Assembly: GCA_024641445.1 (NCBI GenBank)
Contig: JAHEDA010000198.1
Coordinates: 1-5,033 of the forward strand
Length of the DNA stretch: 5,033 bases
Reading direction: 5' to 3'
Origin: Gammaproteobacteria bacterium
GTDB taxonomy: Bacteria; Pseudomonadota; Gammaproteobacteria; UBA6429; Thiohalophilaceae
Below are positions 1 to 5,033 of this stretch, piece by piece (position 1 is the stretch's first letter; every line of letters starts with the position of its first letter). Both the position numbers and the translations under genes were made by a program. The notes beneath the pieces were generated by a model that saw nothing but the letters and a program-made list of their open reading frames with translations, did not search any database and was not told the DNA's origin.

Positions 1-1161
1 GGCTCCACCGGCAAGCCCAAGGGTGTGTTGCACACTACCGGTGGCTACCTGCTCTATGCCACCATCACCACCAAATACACCTTTGACCTGCGTGAGGGTG
101 ACATCTACTGGTGTACCGCCGATGTGGGTTGGATCACCGGCCATAGTTACCTTCTATACGGCCCGCTGGCCAATGGTGCCACCACAGTCTTTTTTGAAGG
201 CATTCCAAACTATCCCGATACCTCCCGCTTTTGGCAGGTGGTCGATAAACACAAGGTGAGCGTGTTCTACACCGCGCCCACGGCAATCCGCGCACTCATG
301 CGTGAAGGTGAAGCACCGGTTAAAAAGTGTTCGCGTAAATCCTTGCGCTTGCTTGGCACAGTCGGAGAACCGATCAACCCGGAGGCCTGGGAGTGGTATC
401 ACAAGGTCGTGGGCGACAGCCGCTGCCCTATCGTTGATACCTGGTGGCAGACCGAGACCGGTGGCCACATGCTCACCCCGCTACCCGGTGCGACCAAGCT
501 CAAACCAGGCTCTGCCACCCGCCCCTTCTTTGGTGTGGTCCCCGGCATCATTGATACCACGACAAATAAATTGATCGCAGGTGATGGACCGGCAGAGGGT
601 GCGCTGGTAATCACACGCACCTGGCCAGGTCAGATGCGTTCGGTCTACGGCGACCATCAACGTTTTGTCGACACCTACTTCAAGACCTATCCCGGGTATT
701 ATTTTTCAGGGGACGGTGCCAAGCGTGACAATGATGGCTATTACTGGATCACCGGCCGCATGGATGATGTGCTCAATGTCTCAGGCCACCGTATGGGTAC
801 GGCCGAAGTAGAATCTGCACTCGTGTTACACGACGCAGTAGCTGAGGCCGCTGTCGTTGGCTTTCCCCATGACATCAAGGGACAGGGGATCTACTGCTAT
901 GTAACACTGGTGAAAGGGTTCGAGCCGAGTGAGGCACTACGCAAAGAGTTAATACAACAGGTACGCACAGAGATCGGACCGATTGCGTCACCGGATGTGA
1001 TTCAGTGGGCCCCCGGCCTCCCTAAAACACGCTCAGGCAAGATTATGCGCCGCATCCTGCGCAAAATTGCCGAGAATGACCTGGGCAATCTGGGTGATAC
1101 CTCAACGCTTGCCGATCCTGCTGTGGTCGACGATCTCGTACACAACCGTGCCAATAAATAA
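1..1161 (+). CDS. acs: Acetyl-CoA synthetase (AMP-forming), C-terminal part, 5'-truncated by window edge
   Basis: This cytoplasmic enzyme activates acetate: acetate plus ATP gives acetyl-AMP, then acetyl-CoA. The frame is open from base 1, so the start lies upstream. About 386 codons are present, roughly the last 60% of a ~650-residue protein. Motifs of the adenylate-forming superfamily appear in order: the ATP-binding loop GSTGKPKG (1-24), DTWWQTETGG (436-465), YFSGDGA with its ATP-ribose Asp at 712-714, the hinge region GRMDDVLNVSGHRMG (754-798), and the C-terminal PKTRSGKIMRR (1021-1053). The Lys at 1039-1041 in that last motif is the catalytic lysine, which Pat-type acetyltransferases silence in Salmonella. 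The acetate-pocket Trp of TWWQTE is kept, arguing for a small acyl substrate. By my alignment one pocket position that is Val in the Salmonella enzyme is Ile here (133-135), a conservative change. The reading frame is intact to TAA at 1159-1161, and a terminator follows 22 bases later. Family assignment is very secure; specificity for acetate over propionate is inferred. Confidence 0.97.
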   Translation, partial: GSTGKPKGVLHTTGGYLLYATITTKYTFDLREGDIYWCTADVGWITGHSYLLYGPLANGATTVFFEGIPNYPDTSRFWQVVDKHKVSVFYTAPTAIRALMREGEAPVKKCSRKSLRLLGTVGEPINPEAWEWYHKVVGDSRCPIVDTWWQTETGGHMLTPLPGATKLKPGSATRPFFGVVPGIIDTTTNKLIAGDGPAEGALVITRTWPGQMRSVYGDHQRFVDTYFKTYPGYYFSGDGAKRDNDGYYWITGRMDDVLNVSGHRMGTAEVESALVLHDAVAEAAVVGFPHDIKGQGIYCYVTLVKGFEPSEALRKELIQQVRTEIGPIASPDVIQWAPGLPKTRSGKIMRRILRKIAENDLGNLGDTSTLADPAVVDDLVHNRANK

Positions 1162-1183
1162 TTGCTTCTGACAGTACAAAATC

Positions 1184-1218
1184 AGGGCAATTACCACGCG
1201 GTAATTGCCCTTTTCTTC
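1184..1218 (+). terminator. Rho-independent terminator after acs
   Basis: A perfect 11-bp stem pairs 1185-1195 (GGGCAATTACC) with 1200-1210 (GGTAATTGCCC). The loop is four bases (ACGC), and the stem can be extended by an A-T pair at 1184/1211. TTTTCTTC follows directly. It starts 22 bases after the acs stop and ends ten bases before the ATG of the next gene. The opposite strand has only a short, displaced T-run, so it is mainly a plus-strand terminator. Confidence 0.9.
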
Positions 1219-1228
1219 GAATCGACAC

Positions 1229-2191
1229 ATGATCACCTACAGCACCTTTCAACCTACCTGGTGGCTGCGCAGCCCCCACCTGCAGACTATCTGGCCCACC
1301 CTTTTCCGTCCGCGTCCGCGGCTATCACTGAGAAATGAGCGCTTAGAACTTGATGATGGCGACTTCATTGATCTGGCCTGGACCGCAGAGCAATCCGGGC
1401 CTTTAGTATTATTTATTCATGGTTTGGAGGGAAATCTTCGCTCGCATTACGCTACAGGGATGTTGCAACGTCTTCAGACGGCGGGCCTACAGTGTGTCTT
1501 TATGCACCTACGTGGGTGTGGAAGTGAAATGAATCGTCTCGCGCGTCGTTATCACTCAGGAGAAACCGCTGACCCAATTCAGGTCATCACTCACCTACGG
1601 ACGCGATACCCAACACGACCACTCTACGCCATCGGTATCTCGGCAGGCGGAAATATATTACTGAAGTTACTGGGTGAGCGAGGTGACAGCTGTGTAATAG
1701 AGCGTGCCATGGCTATCTCGGTACCATTTGACCTCGCAATCTCTAGCCGGACGCTTGGCAAGGGTATCGCCCGACTCTATCAGGCCTACCTGATGCGAAG
1801 CCTCAGGCGTTATCTTGGCAAATCAACACATAAATGCTTCCCCCCACGGGTACGCCTTGAAGAGGGACTTGCTAGCAGGAGTTTAATCGAATTCGATGAC
1901 GCCATAACGGCGCCTATGTTTGGCTTTCTGGACGCCGCAGACTATTACCACCGGGCAAGTTGTAGGGATTTTCTGCCCTCTATACAGACTACTACCCTTA
2001 TTGTGCATGCCTGTGATGACCCCTTTATGACCACAGAGGTCATTCCAACCGCCTCGGAGCTTCCGGAGTGTGTCACCCTGGAATTGGCACAGCACGGTGG
2101 GCATGTGGGGTTCATCAGTGGAAACGACCCCTGCCGTCTTAATTATTGGCTGGAACAACGCGCGCTGGATTTTTTTACATCAGAGGCGTAA
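1229..2191 (+). CDS. yheT: YheT-family alpha/beta-fold hydrolase
   Basis: A 320-residue putative serine hydrolase resembling E. coli YheT (COG0429; about 340 residues), related to eukaryotic EMB8/ABHD1/ABHD3 proteins. Its physiological substrate is not established. Family signatures run in order: PHLQTIWPTLFR near the N-terminus (residues 16-27), LELDDGDFIDLAW (39-51), the oxyanion-region HGLEG (64-68), HLRGC (93-97), YHSGET (108-113), the nucleophile elbow GISAG with Ser138 (1640-1642), HACDDPFM containing the probable acid Asp263 or Asp264, and HGGHVGF with catalytic His292. No signal peptide or clear membrane segment is seen, so it is probably cytoplasmic. ATG at 1229 is chosen because the homologous region begins just after it. 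The in-frame TTG at 1205 lies inside the 3' arm of the acs terminator and is unlikely. No convincing Shine-Dalgarno precedes 1229. The family call is firm; the reaction is unknown. Confidence 0.93.
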   Translation: MITYSTFQPTWWLRSPHLQTIWPTLFRPRPRLSLRNERLELDDGDFIDLAWTAEQSGPLVLFIHGLEGNLRSHYATGMLQRLQTAGLQCVFMHLRGCGSEMNRLARRYHSGETADPIQVITHLRTRYPTRPLYAIGISAGGNILLKLLGERGDSCVIERAMAISVPFDLAISSRTLGKGIARLYQAYLMRSLRRYLGKSTHKCFPPRVRLEEGLASRSLIEFDDAITAPMFGFLDAADYYHRASCRDFLPSIQTTTLIVHACDDPFMTTEVIPTASELPECVTLELAQHGGHVGFISGNDPCRLNYWLEQRALDFFTSEA

Positions 2192-2737
2192 TTACTGTCG
2201 CAATTCTTTCATGCGACGTTCGATCTTCTTCTGCCACCCTGTACCCTGAGTCAGGCGAAACAGGTCCTTGAGCAGATCACGTTCGGTTGGTCGTTGTAAT
2301 TCATCCACCTCGAAGTCACCCTTACCAAAGAGATTCTTCTTGGTCACCGTCACCCGATATGACCCGGCATAATTCAACTGACCCGGTTTTACCTGGACGA
2401 TGTGTTGATAGGCCGATCGTTCGTCATTCACCAGGGTGAACACCTTATTGCCCGCGTGAAAGGCAACCAGGACATATTTGGCAGGCTTGAGATTCTCGGC
2501 CATAAAGGTACCGTTGTCATACACGAGTACACGGGGTGGATAGGTAAAGGGCGGAATATAGATGACCCCATACTCCTGCAAGTCCACCTTATCGATAGGC
2601 ATGTCGGACTCAATGTGACCAAAAACCAGCCCCATATCCGGTGCGGTGATCTCTTCCGGTGGGGCGATCGAAGAACAGGCCACAAGGATAAAAAGGGGAA
2701 ACACAATGACGACGAACCGGCTAACTCTATCCCACAT
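2192..2737 (-). CDS. Putative outer-membrane lipoprotein, function unknown
   Basis: A 181-residue protein with a classic lipoprotein signal. A short basic start (MWDRVSR) is followed by a hydrophobic stretch (residues 8-20) and the lipobox LVAC, with the lipidated Cys at residue 21 (2675-2677). Ser at the next position predicts Lol sorting to the outer membrane. The mature part looks beta-rich. Residues 70-90 include DNGTFMAENLKPAKYVL, which resembles the turn-and-strand pattern of carboxypeptidase-regulatory/transthyretin-like beta-sandwich domains, with Ala where Gly is usual. VKPGQLNYAGSYRV (116-129) recalls small lipoproteins of the DUF2846 kind. The C-terminus (151-181) is charged and probably helical. 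I do not recognise a named family and infer no enzymatic role. ATG at 2737 is supported by an upstream AGGGTG and by the signal peptide starting there. It lies downstream of the pnp terminator and its stop abuts the yheT stop. No intrinsic terminator follows it. Confidence 0.85.
   Translation of the reverse strand: MWDRVSRFVVIVFPLFILVACSSIAPPEEITAPDMGLVFGHIESDMPIDKVDLQEYGVIYIPPFTYPPRVLVYDNGTFMAENLKPAKYVLVAFHAGNKVFTLVNDERSAYQHIVQVKPGQLNYAGSYRVTVTKKNLFGKGDFEVDELQRPTERDLLKDLFRLTQGTGWQKKIERRMKELRQ
2197..2217. other. Small inverted repeat at the convergent gene junction
   Basis: GTCGCA (2197-2202) and TGCGAC (2212-2217) can form a 6-bp stem with a nine-base loop. It sits three bases past the yheT stop-codon pair, inside the last codons of the lipoprotein gene. 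There is no adjoining T-tract on either strand, so it is not a standard intrinsic terminator. It may only reflect coding sequence. Confidence 0.3.
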
Positions 2738-2744
2738 GGCCTGA

Positions 2745-2750
2745 CACCCT
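2745..2750 (-). promoter_or_regulatory. Ribosome-binding site of the lipoprotein gene
   Basis: Read on the minus strand this is AGGGTG, with a seven-base spacer to the ATG at 2737. It fixes the start codon and shows the gene can be translated independently of pnp. Confidence 0.6.
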
Positions 2751-2784
2751 GATTCATAAATAAACTATTACAGAGAATAGAAGC

Positions 2785-2809
2785 AAAAAAAGGGCCAAAA
2801 GGCCCTTTT
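2785..2809 (-). terminator. Rho-independent terminator after pnp, possibly bidirectional
   Basis: A GGGCC/GGCCC stem (2792-2796 with 2801-2805) carries a four-base AAAA loop and is flanked by A and T runs that lengthen it to nine pairs. On the minus strand the stem is followed by seven T residues (2791-2785), starting 21 bases past the pnp TAG stop, as expected for the end of the rpsO-pnp transcript. On the plus strand it is followed by TTTTC, so it could also stop antisense transcripts heading into pnp from the yheT side. Confidence 0.88.
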
Positions 2810-2830
2810 CTGCATACATTCAAGCAATGC

Positions 2831-4915
2831 CTAGGCGTTAACGGCCTTCATGCTCAGGCGAATACGGCCCTGTTTATCGATCTCCAGGACCTTAACCTTA
2901 ACCATCTCACCCTCACTCAGCTTATCGCTGACATTCTCGACACGCTCGTCACAGATCTGGGAGACATGCACGAGACCATCCTTGCCGGGGAGGATGGTGA
3001 CGAAGGCACCAAAGTCCATCAGTTTGGCAACACGGCCTTCGTAAACTTTACCAACCTCAACATCAGCGGTAATCTGCTCGACCTGACGGCGAGCCTCTTC
3101 GGCTGCGGCAAGGTCGCTGGAGGCGATCTTCACCAAGCCGTCATCGGTAATGTCGATGGTGGTGCCGGTTGCCTCGGTTATTGCGCGAATGGTTGCGCCA
3201 CCCTTACCGATAACATCGCGGATCTTCTCCGGATTGATCTTGAAGGTGAGGTAACGTGGGGCGTGCTCAGACATCTTCTCACGGGGTTGGCTGAGGACGG
3301 CATTCATCTTCTCGAGAATGTGCAGGCGACCCTCTCGGGCCTGAGCCAAGGCGATCTCCATGATCTCGCGGGTGATACCGTCGATCTTGATATCCATCTG
3401 CAGTGCATTGATCCCATCTTTGGTACCCGCAACCTTGAAATCCATGTCGCCTAGGTGATCTTCATCGCCCATGATGTCCGAGAGAACGGCAAATTTGTTG
3501 CCTTCCTTCACCAGACCCATGGCAATACCCGCCACCGGTGACTTGATGGGGACGCCGGCATCCATCATCGACAGACTGGCACCACAGACAGAGGCCATGG
3601 AGCTGGAGCCATTGGATTCGGTAATTTCCGACACGACGCGAACACTGTAGGGGAAGTCAGCCAGTGTTGGCATAACAGGATTCACACCACGCTTGGCAAG
3701 ACGACCATGACCTACCTCACGGCGCTTTGGGCTACCCATCATGCCGGTCTCGCCCACACAGAAGGGAGGGAAGTTGTACTGAAACATGAAGGGGTCCTTA
3801 AACGAACCTTCCAAGGCATCAATCGTCTGCGCATCACGCTCGGTACCAAGCGTTGTCAGGACAATGGCCTGTGTCTCGCCACGGGTAAAGAGTGCGGACC
3901 CGTGGGTACGCGGCAGCACACCCGTTCTAATAGTGATCGGGCGAACCGTCTTATGGTCACGTCCATCAATGCGAGGTTCACCGTTGATGATGCGACCACG
4001 CACGATAGTGCTCTCAAGCTTCTCTATCGCGTTACGTACCTGCTCCTTGTTGTAGGCAGGATTCTCGCCGCCGGCCAGTTTTTCATTAACGGTGGCTCGG
4101 ATTTCATTTAGTTGGGTGTAACGCGACTGCTTCTCGCTAATCTGATAGGCGTCACCAAACCCCTTTCCACCTAGCTCGACCACCTTTTTATCGAGGGTGT
4201 CATCTTTCGCGGGTGGCTGCCAATCCCAAGGCTTAACACCCGCCTCTTTGGCAAATTCACGAATGGCCTTAATGGCGACCTGCATCTGATCATGGCCAAA
4301 GACCACGGCATCCAGCATTACCTTCTCTGAGAGGCCCTTGGCCTCTGACTCCACCATCAGCACGGCCTGTTCGGTACCGGCCACAACAAGGTCTAACTCG
4401 GAGGTAACGAGTTGGCTAGCGGATGGGTTCAGGATGTACTTACCTTCGGCATAACCAACGCGGGCAGCACCAATGGGACCATTAAACGGGGTACCCGTCA
4501 GGGCCAGCGCGGCTGAGGCGCCCAGCAGGGCAGCGATATCCGGGTTGATCTCCGGGTCCATCGACATGACGGTCGCAACAACCTGGACCTCGTTGGTAAA
4601 CCCTTCTGGAAACAAGGGGCGAATGGGACGATCAATAAGTCGGCTGACCAGTGTCTCACGTTCGGATGCTCGACCTTCGCGCTTCAGGAAACCACCGGGA
4701 ATTTTACCCACGGCATAGGTCTTTTCCTGGTAATTGACAGTAAGAGGGAAAAAGTCACGGCCTTCTACCGCGTCTCTCAGAGCAACGGCGGTCACCATGA
4801 CAACCGTTTCCCCCATGCTGAGCATCACCGCACCGGTGGCCTGACGGGCAATCTCACCCGTCTCCATCCTTACTGTGTGTTCACCGAACTTAAATTCTTT
4901 TATCACTGGTGCCAT
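2831..4915 (-). CDS. pnp: Polyribonucleotide nucleotidyltransferase (polynucleotide phosphorylase, PNPase)
   Basis: This 3'-5' phosphorolytic exoribonuclease degrades RNA to nucleoside diphosphates and can run in reverse to add tails. It normally works as a cytoplasmic trimer, in enterobacteria often within the RNA degradosome. Domains of the 694-residue product: first RNase PH fold (about 1-225, with FFPLTVNYQEK and RLIDRPIRPLFP), an all-helical linker (about 235-310), a second catalytic RNase PH fold (about 320-545, with GVLPRTHGSALFTRGETQA, VGETGMMGSPKRRE and GDEDHLGDMDFK carrying metal-binding Asp486 and Asp492), a KH domain (about 555-615, GKGG loop at 570-573) and an S1 domain (about 622-690, DFGAFV and GKDGLVHVSQI). 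It stops right after S1, lacking the Ala/Pro-rich tail of about 20 residues in the 711-residue E. coli protein. ATG at 4915 is preferred. An in-frame TTG directly before it (4916-4918) aligns equally well with the E. coli N-terminus and cannot be excluded. It lies 20 bases after rpsO, implying cotranscription. Stop is TAG. Confidence 0.98.
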   Translation of the reverse strand: MAPVIKEFKFGEHTVRMETGEIARQATGAVMLSMGETVVMVTAVALRDAVEGRDFFPLTVNYQEKTYAVGKIPGGFLKREGRASERETLVSRLIDRPIRPLFPEGFTNEVQVVATVMSMDPEINPDIAALLGASAALALTGTPFNGPIGAARVGYAEGKYILNPSASQLVTSELDLVVAGTEQAVLMVESEAKGLSEKVMLDAVVFGHDQMQVAIKAIREFAKEAGVKPWDWQPPAKDDTLDKKVVELGGKGFGDAYQISEKQSRYTQLNEIRATVNEKLAGGENPAYNKEQVRNAIEKLESTIVRGRIINGEPRIDGRDHKTVRPITIRTGVLPRTHGSALFTRGETQAIVLTTLGTERDAQTIDALEGSFKDPFMFQYNFPPFCVGETGMMGSPKRREVGHGRLAKRGVNPVMPTLADFPYSVRVVSEITESNGSSSMASVCGASLSMMDAGVPIKSPVAGIAMGLVKEGNKFAVLSDIMGDEDHLGDMDFKVAGTKDGINALQMDIKIDGITREIMEIALAQAREGRLHILEKMNAVLSQPREKMSEHAPRYLTFKINPEKIRDVIGKGGATIRAITEATGTTIDITDDGLVKIASSDLAAAEEARRQVEQITADVEVGKVYEGRVAKLMDFGAFVTILPGKDGLVHVSQICDERVENVSDKLSEGEMVKVKVLEIDKQGRIRLSMKAVNA

Positions 4916-4919
4916 CAAT

Positions 4920-4931
4920 CTCCCCTCTCCT
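4920..4931 (-). promoter_or_regulatory. Purine-rich ribosome-binding region of pnp
   Basis: The minus strand reads AGGAGAGGGGAG here, two overlapping Shine-Dalgarno-like cores. AGGAG (4931-4927) sits eight bases before the TTG at 4918 and eleven before the ATG at 4915. AGGGG (4926-4922) sits six bases before the ATG. Ribosome binding is clearly encoded, but the spacing does not settle which start is used. It fills most of the 20-base gap after rpsO. Confidence 0.75.
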
Positions 4932-4935
4932 GGTG

Positions 4936-5033
4936 TTATTTGCGCAGACCTAAGCGAGCAATCACGTCGCGGTAGCGCTGAATATCTGTCTTTTTCAGAT
5001 AATCCAGCAGCTTACGGCGCTTGCTCACCATCC
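4936..5033 (-). CDS. rpsO: 30S ribosomal protein S15, C-terminal part, 5'-truncated by window edge
   Basis: The last 31 sense codons plus TAA (4936-4938) are present, with two bases of a preceding codon at the edge. S15 is a primary 16S rRNA-binding protein (about 89 residues) that organises the central domain of the 30S platform and contributes to bridges with the 50S subunit. The visible part, beginning MVSKRRKLLDYLKK and ending VIARLGLRK, matches the conserved S15 C-terminal helix (E. coli MVSQRRKLLDYL ... LIERLGLRR). The position immediately upstream of pnp is the conserved rpsO-pnp arrangement and independently supports the call. The N-terminal two-thirds, the promoter and any S15-binding autoregulatory leader lie outside the window. 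Confidence 0.95.
   Translation of the reverse strand, partial: MVSKRRKLLDYLKKTDIQRYRDVIARLGLRK

Noticed and set aside
154..468. 104-codon minus-strand open frame inside acs
   Set aside because: Antisense to highly conserved Acs sequence, with no recognisable protein features.
1168..1196. CTGACA as a -35 box for yheT upstream of the terminator
   Set aside because: No acceptable -10 box at 15-18 bases; the positions are occupied by the terminator stem.
1205..1228. TTG-initiated N-terminal extension of the yheT product
   Set aside because: The TTG lies in the 3' arm of the acs terminator hairpin, has no ribosome-binding site, and the added residues are outside the family's conserved region.
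2757..2786. Possible promoter for the lipoprotein gene (TTGCTT, then TATTTA 18 bases on, minus strand)
   Set aside because: The region is AT-rich and a promoter is expected between the pnp terminator and the gene, but the -10 match is poor and several equally weak alternatives exist.
2428..2823. 131-codon minus-strand open frame overlapping the lipoprotein gene in another frame
   Set aside because: It would start upstream of the terminator hairpin and read through it. The overlapping frame has a proper ribosome-binding site, signal peptide and lipobox.
2966..3454. 162-codon open frame on the plus strand, opposite pnp
   Set aside because: It lies wholly antisense to the strongly conserved KH/S1 and catalytic regions of pnp. 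Its translation resembles no family I know and it has no ribosome-binding site I can see.
3707..4111. 134-codon plus-strand open frame opposite the middle of pnp
   Set aside because: A shadow of the pnp coding strand; it covers the conserved second RNase PH domain and has no independent support.
1..5033. Mobile element, CRISPR, toxin-antitoxin or defence system
   Set aside because: All coding space is accounted for by housekeeping or envelope genes with intact frames. I found no direct-repeat arrays, transposase motifs or compositional breaks.

Overview
The window reads as an ordinary chromosomal segment of a gammaproteobacterium. The acetyl-CoA synthetase, the YheT-type hydrolase, the polynucleotide phosphorylase and the S15 tail all resemble their enterobacterial counterparts over most of their length (compared from memory). 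Genus cannot be fixed from the sequence alone. Base composition is moderately GC-rich and looks even throughout. I see no insertion sequences, tRNA or rRNA genes, CRISPR repeats, integration sites or other signs of recent transfer.

Layout, left to right. Positions 1-1161 (+) hold the C-terminal 386 codons of acetyl-CoA synthetase (acs), cut by the window's left edge and followed by a textbook Rho-independent terminator (1184-1218). Only ten bases after that terminator, at 1229-2191 (+), begins a complete YheT-family alpha/beta hydrolase. It is convergent with the next gene, and their stop codons touch (TAA then TTA, 2189-2194). The next gene is a small unnamed lipoprotein at 2192-2737 (-). 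A hairpin with T-tracts on both sides (2785-2809) separates it from pnp at 2831-4915 (-). The last 31 codons of rpsO (ribosomal protein S15) occupy 4936-5033 (-), cut by the right edge.

Two transcription blocks face each other. On the plus strand, acs and yheT are separated by a strong terminator. On the minus strand, rpsO and pnp are only 20 bases apart and almost certainly form one operon, closed by the terminator after pnp. The lipoprotein gene follows that terminator and has its own ribosome-binding site. Functionally the genes are acetate activation (acs), a serine hydrolase of unclear substrate (yheT), an envelope lipoprotein of unknown role, and translation plus RNA turnover (rpsO-pnp). 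They look like neighbours rather than one pathway.

I looked for a novel system and did not find one. The points most worth checking are regulatory: the compressed rpsO-pnp junction with no room for the RNase III hairpin known from E. coli, the yheT start jammed against a terminator with no visible Shine-Dalgarno, and the uncharacterised lipoprotein. No stretch longer than 300 bases lacks a gene.
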